A DNA stretch of 64,000 nucleotides from Tetragonia tetragonoides. Taxonomy: Eukaryota > Streptophyta > Magnoliopsida > Caryophyllales > Aizoaceae. The notes beneath the pieces are model-generated. The model had not been told where the DNA came from. It made no database searches and was given only the letters and a program-made list of their open reading frames with translations. A program made the position numbers and the translations under genes. The stretch lies in contig CM076146.1 in NCBI GenBank assembly GCA_038025085.1, positions 23,416,001 to 23,480,000 on the forward strand. Reading direction: 5' to 3'. This document shows positions 36,002 through 48,763 of the stretch, piece by piece (positions within the stretch are counted from its first letter, which is position 1; each line of letters starts with the position of its first letter).

Positions 36002-39000
36002 TGCGAAACTACACCTAGGATTTTTACAGTTACAAACAAGCTTCAACTCATGCTTTTGAATTCATTTACGCGTTTTAAAAGCTCATACGAGTAGGGTGAA
36101 AGAGATTTGAGTTCTTTTGTGTTGTATAGTAAGAGAAAGCATCCAAATACTTTGTTTGCATTCATTTGAGTGTGAAACTACACCTAGGATGTTTACAAGT
36201 ACAAACAAGCTTCAACTCAAGCTGTTGAATGAATTTACGCGTTTTAACAGCTCTTACGACTAGGGTGATAGAAATTGAGTTCTTGTGTGTTGTATATTAT
36301 GAGAAAGCATCCAAATACTTTGTTTGCATTCATTTGAGTGTGAAACTACACCTAGGATGTTTACAGTTACAAACAAGCTTCAACTCATGCTTTTGAATTC
36401 ATTTACGCGTTTTAAAAGCTCATACGAGTAGGGTGAAAGAGATTTAAGTTCTTTTGTGTTGTATACTAAGAGAAAGCATCCAAATACTTTGTTTGCATTC
36501 ATTTGAGTGTGAAACTACACCTAGGATGTTTACAAGTACAAACAACCTTCAACTCAAGGTTTTGAAAGTATTTACGCGTTTTAAAAGCTCATACGAGTAG
36601 GGTGAAAGAGATTTGAGTTCTTTTGTGTTGTATATTAAAAGAAAGCATCCAAATACTTTGTTTGCATTCATTTGAGTGTGAAACTACACCTAGGATGTTT
36701 ACAAGTACAAACAAGCTTCAACTCAAGCTGTTGAATGTATTTACGCGTTTTAACAGCTCTTACGACTAGGGTGATAGAAATTGAGTTCTTTTGTGTTGTA
36801 TATTAAGAGAAAGCATCCAAATACTTTGTTTGCATTCATTTGAGTGCGAAACTACACCTAGGATTTTTACAGTTACAAACAAGCTTCAACTCATGCTTTT
36901 GAATTCATTTACGCGTTTTAAAAGCTCATACGAGTAGGGTGAAAGAGATTTGAGTTCTTTTGTGTTGTATAGTAAGAGAAAGCATCCAAATACTTTGTTT
37001 GCATTCATTTGAGTGTGAAACTACACCTAGGATGTTTACAAGTACAAACAAGCTTCAACTCAAGCTGTTGAATGAATTTACGCGTTTTAACAGCTCTTAC
37101 GACTAGGGTGATAGAAATTGAGTTCTTGTGTGTTGTATATTATGAGAAAGCATCCAAATACTTTGTTTGCATTCATTTGAGTGTGAAACTACACCTAGGA
37201 TGTTTACAGTTACAAACAAGCTTCAACTCATGCTTTTGAATTCATTTACGCGTTTTAAAAGCTCATACGAGTAGGGTGAATGAGATTTAAGTTCTTTTGT
37301 GTTGTATACTAAGAGAAAGCATCCAAATACTTTGTTTGCATTCATTTGAGTGTGAAACTACACCTAGGATGTTTACAAGTACAATCAACCTTCAACTCAA
37401 GGTTTTGAAAGTATTTACGCGTTTTAAAAGCTCATACGAGTAGGGTGAAAGAGATTTGAGTTCTTTTGTGTTGTATATTAAGAGAAAGCACCCAAATTTT
37501 TTGTTTGCATTCTTTTGAGTATGAAACTACACCAAGAATGTGTTAAATTACAAACAAGCATCAACTCATGCTTTTGAATTCATTTACGCGTTTTAAAAGC
37601 TCATATGAGTAGGGTGAAAGAGATTTGAGTTCTTTTGTGTTGTATATTAAGAGAAAGCATCCAAATACTTTGTTTGCATTCATTTGAGTGTGAAACTACA
37701 TCTAGGATGTTTACAAGTACAAACAAGCTTCAACTCAAGCTGTTGAATGAATCTACGCGTTTTGACAGCTCTTACGACTAGGGTTATAGAAATTGAGTTT
37801 TTTGTATTGTATATTAAGAAAAAGCATCCAAATACTTTGTTTGCATTCATTTGAGTGTGAAACTACACCGAGGATGTTTACAGTTACAAAGAAGCTTCAA
37901 CTCAAGCTTTTGAATGCATTTACGCGTTTTAAAAGCTCATACGAGTAGGGTGAATGAGATTTGAGTTCTTTTGTGTTGTATATTAAGAGAAAGCATCCAA
38001 ATACTTTGTTTGCATTCATTTGAGTGTGAAACTACACCGAGGATGTTTACAGTTACAAAGAAGCTTCAACTCAAGCTTTTGAATGCATTTACGCGTTTTA
38101 AAAGCTCATACGAGTAGGGTGAATGAGATTTGAGTTCTTTTGTGTTGTATATTAAGAGAAAGCATCCAAATACTTTGTTTGCATTCATTTGAGTGTGAAA
38201 CTACACCTAGGATGTTTACAAGTACAAACAAGCTTCAACTCAAGCTGTTGAATGTATTTACGCGTTTTAACAGCTCTTACGACTAGGGTGATAGAAATTG
38301 AGTTCTTTTGTGTTGTATATTAAGAGAAAGCATCCAAATACTTTGTTTGCATTCATTTGAGTGCGAAACTACACCTAGGATTTTTACAGTTACAAACAAG
38401 CTTCAACTCATGCTTTTGAATTCATTTACGCGTTTTAAAAGCTCATACGAGTAGGGTGAAAGAGATTTGAGTTCTTTTGTGTTGTATAGTAAGAGAAAGC
38501 ATCCAAATACTTTGTTTGCATTCATTTGAGTGTGAAACTACACCTAGGATGTTTACAAGTACAAACAAGCTTCAACTCAAGCTGTTGAATGAATTTACGC
38601 GTTTTAACAGCTCTTACGACTAGGGTGATAGAAATTGAGTTCTTGTGTGTTGTATATTATGAGAAAGCATCCAAATACTTTGTTTGCATTCATTTGAGTG
38701 TGAAACTACACCTAGGATGTTTACAGTTACAAACAAGCTTCAACTCATGCTTTTGAATTCATTTACGCGTTTTAAAAGCTCATACGAGTAGGGTGAAAGA
38801 GATTTAAGTTCTTTTGTGTTGTATACTAAGAGAAAGCATCCAAATACTTTGTTTGCATTCATTTGAGTGTGAAACTACACCTAGGATGTTTACAAGTACA
38901 AACAACCTTCAACTCAAGGTTTTGAAAGTATTTACGCGTTTTAAAAGCTCATACGAGTAGGGTGAAAGAGATTTGAGTTCTTTTGTGTTGTATATTAAGA

Positions 39001-39709
39001 GAAAGCACCCAAATGTTTTGTTTGCATTCTTTTGAGTATGAAACTACACCAAGAATGTGTTAAATTACAAACAAGCATCAACTCATGCTTTTGAATTCAT
39101 TTACGCGTTTTAAAAGCTCATATGAGTAGGGTGAAAGAGATTTGAGTTCTTTTGTGTTGTATATTAAGAGAAAGCATCCAAATACTTTGTTTGCATTCAT
39201 TTGAGTGTGAAACTACATCTAGGATGTTTACAAGTACAAACAAGCTTCAACTCAAGCTGTTGAATGAATCTACGCGTTTTAACAGCTCTTACGACTAGGG
39301 TTATAGAAATTGAGTTTTTTGTATTGTATATTAAGAAAAAGCATCCAAATACTTTGTTTGCATTCATTTGAGTGTGAAACTACACCGAGGATGTTTACAG
39401 TTACAAAGAAGCTTCAACTCAAGCTTTTGAATGCATTTACGCGTTTTAAAAGCTCATACGAGTAGGGTGAATGAGATTTGAGTTCTTTTGTGTTGTATAT
39501 TAAGAGAAAGCATCCAAATACTTTGTTTGCATTCATTTGAGTGTGAAACTACACCTAGGATGTTTACAAGTACAAACAAGCTTCAACTCAAGCTGTTGAA
39601 TGTATTTACGCGTTTTAACAGCTCTTACGACTAGGGTGATAGAAATTGAGTTCTTTTGTGTTGTATATTAAGAGAAAGCATCCAAATACTTTGTTTGCAT
39701 TCATTTGAG
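36002..39709. repeat. 22-monomer HOR, copy 1 (3708 bp)
   Basis: Built from a 5-monomer unit (36002-36844), a 9-monomer unit (36845-38361) and a canonical 8-monomer unit (38362-39709). The 5-mer runs m1 m2 m3, then an m4/m7 hybrid with TTAAAAG, then m8, so the equivalent of three monomers is lost. The 9-mer has an extra monomer: an m7 that ends like m6 (CCGAGG) precedes a normal m7. The whole 3708 bp is repeated at 39710-43417. Confidence 0.9.
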
Positions 39710-42700
39710 TGCGAAACTACACCTAGGATTTTTACAGTTACAAACAAGCTTCAACTCATGCTTTTGAATTCATTTACGCGTTTTAAAAGCTCATACGAGT
39801 AGGGTGAAAGAGATTTGAGTTCTTTTGTGTTGTATAGTAAGAGAAAGCATCCAAATACTTTGTTTGCATTCATTTGAGTGTGAAACTACACCTAGGATGT
39901 TTACAAGTACAAACAAGCTTCAACTCAAGCTGTTGAATGAATTTACGCGTTTTAACAGCTCTTACGACTAGGGTGATAGAAATTGAGTTCTTGTGTGTTG
40001 TATATTATGAGAAAGCATCCAAATACTTTGTTTGCATTCATTTGAGTGTGAAACTACACCTAGGATGTTTACAGTTACAAACAAGCTTCAACTCATGCTT
40101 TTGAATTCATTTACGCGTTTTAAAAGCTCATACGAGTAGGGTGAAAGAGATTTAAGTTCTTTTGTGTTGTATACTAAGAGAAAGCATCCAAATACTTTGT
40201 TTGCATTCATTTGAGTGTGAAACTACACCTAGGATGTTTACAAGTACAAACAACCTTCAACTCAAGGTTTTGAAAGTATTTACGCGTTTTAAAAGCTCAT
40301 ACGAGTAGGGTGAAAGAGATTTGAGTTCTTTTGTGTTGTATATTAAAAGAAAGCATCCAAATACTTTGTTTGCATTCATTTGAGTGTGAAACTACACCTA
40401 GGATGTTTACAAGTACAAACAAGCTTCAACTCAAGCTGTTGAATGTATTTACGCGTTTTAACAGCTCTTACGACTAGGGTGATAGAAATTGAGTTCTTTT
40501 GTGTTGTATATTAAGAGAAAGCATCCAAATACTTTGTTTGCATTCATTTGAGTGCGAAACTACACCTAGGATTTTTACAGTTACAAACAAGCTTCAACTC
40601 ATGCTTTTGAATTCATTTACGCGTTTTAAAAGCTCATACGAGTAGGGTGAAAGAGATTTGAGTTCTTTTGTGTTGTATAGTAAGAGAAAGCATCCAAATA
40701 CTTTGTTTGCATTCATTTGAGTGTGAAACTACACCTAGGATGTTTACAAGTACAAACAAGCTTCAACTCAAGCTGTTGAATGAATTTACGCGTTTTAACA
40801 GCTCTTACGACTAGGGTGATAGAAATTGAGTTCTTGTGTGTTGTATATTATGAGAAAGCATCCAAATACTTTGTTTGCATTCATTTGAGTGTGAAACTAC
40901 ACCTAGGATGTTTACAGTTACAAACAAGCTTCAACTCATGCTTTTGAATTCATTTACGCGTTTTAAAAGCTCATACGAGTAGGGTGAATGAGATTTAAGT
41001 TCTTTTGTGTTGTATACTAAGAGAAAGCATCCAAATACTTTGTTTGCATTCATTTGAGTGTGAAACTACACCTAGGATGTTTACAAGTACAATCAACCTT
41101 CAACTCAAGGTTTTGAAAGTATTTACGCGTTTTAAAAGCTCATACGAGTAGGGTGAAAGAGATTTGAGTTCTTTTGTGTTGTATATTAAGAGAAAGCACC
41201 CAAATTTTTTGTTTGCATTCTTTTGAGTATGAAACTACACCAAGAATGTGTTAAATTACAAACAAGCATCAACTCATGCTTTTGAATTCATTTACGCGTT
41301 TTAAAAGCTCATATGAGTAGGGTGAAAGAGATTTGAGTTCTTTTGTGTTGTATATTAAGAGAAAGCATCCAAATACTTTGTTTGCATTCATTTGAGTGTG
41401 AAACTACATCTAGGATGTTTACAAGTACAAACAAGCTTCAACTCAAGCTGTTGAATGAATCTACGCGTTTTGACAGCTCTTACGACTAGGGTTATAGAAA
41501 TTGAGTTTTTTGTATTGTATATTAAGAAAAAGCATCCAAATACTTTGTTTGCATTCATTTGAGTGTGAAACTACACCGAGGATGTTTACAGTTACAAAGA
41601 AGCTTCAACTCAAGCTTTTGAATGCATTTACGCGTTTTAAAAGCTCATACGAGTAGGGTGAATGAGATTTGAGTTCTTTTGTGTTGTATATTAAGAGAAA
41701 GCATCCAAATACTTTGTTTGCATTCATTTGAGTGTGAAACTACACCGAGGATGTTTACAGTTACAAAGAAGCTTCAACTCAAGCTTTTGAATGCATTTAC
41801 GCGTTTTAAAAGCTCATACGAGTAGGGTGAATGAGATTTGAGTTCTTTTGTGTTGTATATTAAGAGAAAGCATCCAAATACTTTGTTTGCATTCATTTGA
41901 GTGTGAAACTACACCTAGGATGTTTACAAGTACAAACAAGCTTCAACTCAAGCTGTTGAATGTATTTACGCGTTTTAACAGCTCTTACGACTAGGGTGAT
42001 AGAAATTGAGTTCTTTTGTGTTGTATATTAAGAGAAAGCATCCAAATACTTTGTTTGCATTCATTTGAGTGCGAAACTACACCTAGGATTTTTACAGTTA
42101 CAAACAAGCTTCAACTCATGCTTTTGAATTCATTTACGCGTTTTAAAAGCTCATACGAGTAGGGTGAAAGAGATTTGAGTTCTTTTGTGTTGTATAGTAA
42201 GAGAAAGCATCCAAATACTTTGTTTGCATTCATTTGAGTGTGAAACTACACCTAGGATGTTTACAAGTACAAACAAGCTTCAACTCAAGCTGTTGAATGA
42301 ATTTACGCGTTTTAACAGCTCTTACGACTAGGGTGATAGAAATTGAGTTCTTGTGTGTTGTATATTATGAGAAAGCATCCAAATACTTTGTTTGCATTCA
42401 TTTGAGTGTGAAACTACACCTAGGATGTTTACAGTTACAAACAAGCTTCAACTCATGCTTTTGAATTCATTTACGCGTTTTAAAAGCTCATACGAGTAGG
42501 GTGAAAGAGATTTAAGTTCTTTTGTGTTGTATACTAAGAGAAAGCATCCAAATACTTTGTTTGCATTCATTTGAGTGTGAAACTACACCTAGGATGTTTA
42601 CAAGTACAAACAACCTTCAACTCAAGGTTTTGAAAGTATTTACGCGTTTTAAAAGCTCATACGAGTAGGGTGAAAGAGATTTGAGTTCTTTTGTGTTGTA

Positions 42701-43417
42701 TATTAAGAGAAAGCACCCAAATGTTTTGTTTGCATTCTTTTGAGTATGAAACTACACCAAGAATGTGTTAAATTACAAACAAGCATCAACTCATGCTTTT
42801 GAATTCATTTACGCGTTTTAAAAGCTCATATGAGTAGGGTGAAAGAGATTTGAGTTCTTTTGTGTTGTATATTAAGAGAAAGCATCCAAATACTTTGTTT
42901 GCATTCATTTGAGTGTGAAACTACATCTAGGATGTTTACAAGTACAAACAAGCTTCAACTCAAGCTGTTGAATGAATCTACGCGTTTTAACAGCTCTTAC
43001 GACTAGGGTTATAGAAATTGAGTTTTTTGTATTGTATATTAAGAAAAAGCATCCAAATACTTTGTTTGCATTCATTTGAGTGTGAAACTACACCGAGGAT
43101 GTTTACAGTTACAAAGAAGCTTCAACTCAAGCTTTTGAATGCATTTACGCGTTTTAAAAGCTCATACGAGTAGGGTGAATGAGATTTGAGTTCTTTTGTG
43201 TTGTATATTAAAAGAAAGCATCCAAATACTTTGTTTGCATTCATTTGAGTGTGAAACTACACCTAGGATGTTTACAAGTACAAACAAGCTTCAACTCAAG
43301 CTGTTGAATGTATTTACGCGTTTTAACAGCTCTTACGACTAGGGTGATAGAAATTGAGTTCTTTTGTGTTGTATATTAAGAGAAAGCATCCAAATACTTT
43401 GTTTGCATTCATTTGAG
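39710..43417. repeat. 22-monomer HOR, copy 2 (3708 bp)
   Basis: Same 5 + 9 + 8 composition (39710-40552, 40553-42069, 42070-43417). By eye I find one difference from copy 1: G39504 versus A43212, in m7 of the last 8-mer, where this copy has the TTAAAAG of the 5-mer hybrid. All other private marks (TTTTGACAGC, AAATTTTTTG, GAATGAGATTTAAG) fall at the 3708-bp offset. Confidence 0.9.
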
Positions 43418-44823
43418 TGCGAAACTACACCTAGGATTTTTACAGTTACAAACAAGCTTCAACTCATGCTTTTGAATTCATTTACGCGTTTTAAAAGCTC
43501 ATACGAGTAGGGTGAAAGAGATTTGAGTTCTTTTGTGTTGTATAGTAAGAGAAAGCATCCAAATACTTTGTTTGCATTCATTTGAGTGTGAAACTACACC
43601 TAGGATGTTTACAAGTACAAACAAGCTTCAACTCAAGCTGTTGAATGAATTTACGCGTTTTAACAGCTCTTACGACTAGGGTGATAGAAATTGAGTTCTT
43701 GTGTGTTGTATATTATGAGAAAGCATCCAAATACTTTGTTTGCATTCATTTGAGTGTGAAACTACACCTAGGATGTTTACAGTTACAAACAAGCTTCAAC
43801 TCATGCTTTTGAATTCATTTACGCGTTTTAAAAGCTCATACGAGTAGGGTGAATGAGATTTAAGTTCTTTTGTGTTGTATACTAAGAGAAAGCATCCAAA
43901 TACTTTGTTTGCATTCATTTGAGTGTGAAACTACACCTAGGATGTTTACAAGTACAATCAACCTTCAACTCAAGGTTTTGAAAGTATTTACGCGTTTTAA
44001 AAGCTCATACGAGTAGGGTGAAAGAGATTTGAGTTCTTTTGTGTTGTGTATTAAGAGAAAGCACCCAAATTTTTTGTTTGCATTCTTTTGAGTATGAAAC
44101 TACACCAAGAATGTGTTAAATTACAAACAAGCATCAACTCATGCTTTTGAATTCATTTACGCGTTTTAAAAGCTCATATGAGTAGGGTGAAAGAGATTTG
44201 AGTTCTTTTGTGTTGTATATTAAGAGAAAGCATCCAAATACTTTGTTTGCATTCATTTGAGTGTGAAACTACATCTAGGATGTTTACAAGTACAAACAAG
44301 CTTCAACTCAAGCTGTTGAATGAATCTACGCGTTTTGACAGCTCTTACGACTAGGGTTATAGAAATTGAGTTTTTTGTATTGTATATTAAGAAAAAGCAT
44401 CCAAATACTTTGTTTGCATTCATTTGAGTGTGAAACTACACCGAGGATGTTTACAGTTACAAAGAAGCTTCAACTCAAGCTTTTGAATGCATTTACGCGT
44501 TTTAAAAGCTCATACGAGTAGGGTGAATGAGATTTGAGTTCTTTTGTGTTGTATATTAAGAGAAAGCATCCAAATACTTTGTTTGCATTCATTTGAGTGT
44601 GAAACTACACCTAGGATGTTTACAAGTACAAACAAGCTTCAACTCAAGCTTTTGAATGAATTTACGCGTTTTAACAGCTCTTACGACTAGGGTGATAGAA
44701 ATTGAGTTCTTGTGTGTTGTATATTAAGAGAAAGCATCCAAATACTTTGTTTGCATTCATTTGAGTGTGAAACTACATCTAGGATGTTTACAGTTACAAA
44801 CAAGCTTCAACTCAAGCTTTTGA
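43418..44823. repeat. HOR copy that leads into domain 2 (second exit)
   Basis: m1 to m7 followed by the CTTGTGTG...TATATTAAG B monomer, as at 27569-28974 and 61284-62689. It has a private TTGTGTATTAAG in m4. This stretch and what follows correspond to 61284 onward at an offset of 17866 bp. Confidence 0.85.
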
Positions 44824-44884
44824 ATGCATTTACGCGTTTTAAAAGCTCATACGAGGAGGGTGAAAGAGATTAGAGTTCTTTTGT

Positions 44885-47800
44885 GTTGTACACTAAGAGA
44901 AAGCATCCAAATACTTTGTTTGCATTCATTTGAGTGTGAAACTACACCTGGGATGTTTACAGGTACAAACAAGCTTCAACTCAAGCTGTTGAATGAATTT
45001 ACGCGTTTTAACAGCTCTTACGACTAGGGTTATAGAAATTGAGTTTTTTGTGTTGTATATTAAGACAAAGCATCCAAATACTTTGTTTGCATTCATTTGA
45101 GTGTGAAACTACACCGAGGATGTTTCCAGTTACAAAGAAGCTTCAACTCAAGCTTTTGAATGCATTTACGCGTTTTAAAAGCTCATACGAGTAGGGTGAA
45201 AGAGATTTGAGTTCTTTTGTGTTGTATATTAAGAGAAAGCATCCAAATACTTTGTTTGCATTCATTTGAGTGTGAAACTGCACCTAGGATGTTTACAAGT
45301 ACAAACAAGCTTCAACTCAAACTGTTGAATGCATTTACGCGTTTTAAAAGCTCATACGAGTAGGGTGAAAGAGATTTGTGTTCTTTTGTGTTGTATATTA
45401 ATAGAAAGCATCTAAATACTTTGTTTGCATTCATTTGAGTGCGAAACTACACCTAGGATTTTTACAGTTACAAACAAGCTTCAACTCATGCTTTTGAATT
45501 CATTTACGCGTTTTAAAAGCTCATACGAGTAGGGTGAAAGAGATTTGAGTTCTTTTGTGTTGTATAGTAAGAGAAAGCATCCAAATACTTTGTTTGCATT
45601 CATTTGAGTGTGAAACTACACCTAGGATGTTTACAAGTACAAACAAGCTTCAACTCAAGCTGTTGAATGAATTTACGCGTTTTAACAGCTCTTACGACTA
45701 GGGTGATAGAAATTGAGTTTTTTGTATTGTATATTAAGAAAAAGCATCCAAATACTTTGTTTGCATTCATTTGAGTGTGAAACTACACCGAGGATGTTTA
45801 CAGTTACAAAGAAGCTTCAACTCAAGCTTTTGAATGCATTTACGCGTTTTAAAAGCTCATACGAGTAGGGTGAATGAGATTTGAGTTCTTTTGTGTTGTA
45901 TATTAAGAGAAATCATCCAAATACTTTGTTTGCATTCATTTGAGTGTGAAACTACACCTAGGATGTTTACAAGTTCAAACAAGCTTCAACTCAAGCTTTT
46001 GAATGAATTTACGCGTTTTAACAGCTCTTACGACTAGGGTGATAGAAATTGAGTTCTTGTGTGTTGTATATTAAGAGAAAGCATCCAAATACTTTGTTTG
46101 CATTCATTTGAGTGTGAAACTACATCTAGGATGTTTACAGTTACAAACAAGCTTCAACTCAAGCTTTTGAATGCATTTACGCGTTTTAAAAGCTCATACG
46201 AGGAGGGTGAAAGAGATTAGAGTTCTTTTGTGTTGTACACTAAGAGAAAGCATCCAAATACTTTGTTTGCATTCATTTGAGTGTGAAACTACACCTGGGA
46301 TGTTTACAGGTACAAACAAGCTTCAACTCAAGCTGTTGAATGAATTTACGCGTTTTAACAGCTCTTACGACTAGGGTTATAGAAATTGAGTTTTTTGTGT
46401 TGTATATTAAGACAAAGCATCCAAATACTTTGTTTGCATTCATTTGAGTGTGAAACTACACCGAGGATGTTTCCAGTTACAAAGAAGCTTCAACTCAAGC
46501 TTTTGAATGCATTTACGCGTTTTAAAAGCTCATACGAGTAGGGTGAAAGAGATTTGAGTTCTTTTGTGTTGTATATTAAGAGAAAGCATCCAAATACTTT
46601 GTTTGCATTCATTTTAGTGTGAAACTACACCTAGGATGTTTACAAGTACAAACAAGCTTCAACTCAAGCTTTTGAATGTATTCACGCGTTTTAAAAGCTC
46701 ATACGAGTAGGGTGAAAGAGATTTGAGTTCTTTTGTGTTGTATATTAAGAGAAAATATCCAAGTACTTTTTTTGCATTCATTTGAGTGTGAAATAACACC
46801 AGGGTTGTTTACAAGTACAAACAAGCTTCAACTCAAGCTTTTGAATGCATTTACGCGTTTTAAAAGCTCATACGAGTAGGGTGAATGAGATTTGAGTTCT
46901 TTTGTGTTGTATATTAAGAGAAAGCATCCAAATGCTTTGTTTGCATTCATTTGAGTGTGAAACTACACCAAGAATGTGTTAAATTACAAACAAGCTTCAA
47001 CTCAAGCTTTTGAATGCATTTACGCGTTTTAAAAGCTCATACGATGAGGGTGAAAGAGATTTGAGTTCTTTTGTGTTGTATATTAAGAGAAAGCATCCAA
47101 ATACTTTGTTTGCATTCATTTGAGTGTGAAACTACACCTAGGATGTTTACAAGTACAAACAAGCTTCAACTCAAGCTGTTGAATGTATTCACGCGTTTTA
47201 AAAGCTCATACGAGTAGGGTGAAAGAGATTTGAGTTCTTTTGTGTTGTATATTAAGAGAAAATATCCAAGTACTTTTTTTGCATTCATTTGAGTGTGAAA
47301 TAACACCAGGGTTGTTTACAAGTACAAACAAGCTTCAACTCAAGCTTTTGAATGCATTTACGCGTTTTAAAAGCTCATACGAGTAGGGTGAAAGAGATTT
47401 GAGTTCTTTTGTGTTGTATATTAAGAGAAAGCATCCAAATGCTTTGTTTGCATTCATTTGAGTGTGAAACTACACCAAGAATGTGTTAAATTACAAACAA
47501 GCTTCAACTCAAGCTTTTGAATGCATTTACGCGTTTTAAAAGCTCATACGATGAGGGTGAAAGAGATTTGAGTTCTTTTGTGTTGTATATTAAGAGAAAG
47601 CATCCAAATACTTTGTTTGCATTCATTTGAGTGTGAAACTACACCTAGGATGTTTACAAGTACAAACAAGCTTCAACTCAAGCTTTTGAATGTATTTACG
47701 CGTTTTAAAAGCTCATACGAGTAGGGTGAAAGAGATTTGAGTTCTTTTGTGTTGTATAGTAAGAGAAAGCATCCAAATACTTTGTTTGCATTCATTTGAG

Positions 47801-48763
47801 TGTGAAACTACACCTAGGATGTTTACAAGTACAAACAAGCTTCAACTCAAGCTTTTGAATGTATTCACGCGTTTTAAAAGCTCATACGAGTAGGGTGAAA
47901 GAGATTTGAGTTCTTTTGTGTTGTATATTAAGAGAAAATATCCAAGTACTTTTTTTGCATTCATTTGAGTGTGAAATAACACCAGGGTTGTTTACAAGTA
48001 CAAACAAGCTTCAACTCAAGCTTTTGAATGCGTTTACGCGTTTTAAAAGTTCATACGAGTAGGGTGAAAGAGATTTGAGTTCTTTTGCGTTGTATATTAA
48101 GAGAAAGCATCCAAATACTTTGTTTGCATTCATTTGAGTGTGAAACTACACCAAGAATGTGTTAAATTACAAACAAGCTTCAACTCAAGCTTTTGAATGC
48201 ATTTACGCGTTTTAAAAGCTCATACGATGAGGGTGAAAGAGATTTGAGTTCTTTTGTGTTGTATATTAAGAGAAAGCATCCAAATACTTTGTTTGCATTC
48301 ATTTCAGTGTGAAACTACACCTAGGATGTTTACAAGTACAAACAAGCTTCAACTCAAACTTTTGAATGAATTTACGCGTTTTAAAAGCTCTTACGACTAG
48401 GGTGATAGAAATTGAGTTTTTTGTGTTGTATATTAAGAAAAAGCATCCAAATACTTTTGTTTGCATTCATTTGAGTGTGAAACTACACCGAGGATGTTTA
48501 CAGTTACAAAGAAGCTTCAACTCAAGCTTTTAAATGCATTTACGTGTTTTAAAAGCTCATACGAGTAGGGTGAAAGAGATTTGAGTTCTTTTGTGTTGTA
48601 TATTAAGAGAAAGCATCCAAATACTTTGTGTACATTTATTTGAGTGTGAAACTACACCTAGGATGTTTACAGTTACAAACAAGCTTCAACTCATGCTTTT
48701 GAATTCATTTACGCGTTTTAAAAGCTCATACGAGTAGGGTGAAAGAGATTTGAGTTCTTTTGT
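44885..48763. repeat. 3879-bp tandem duplication, copy 1 (23 monomers)
   Basis: Matches 48764-52642 at a constant 3879-bp offset. Shared rare marks are TTGTGTTC with TTAATAG (45378/49257), TTTGCGTTG (48086/51965), CATTTCAGTG (48301/52180) and ACTTTTGTTTG (48455/52334). The only difference I see is C50033 against T46154. Confidence 0.9.
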
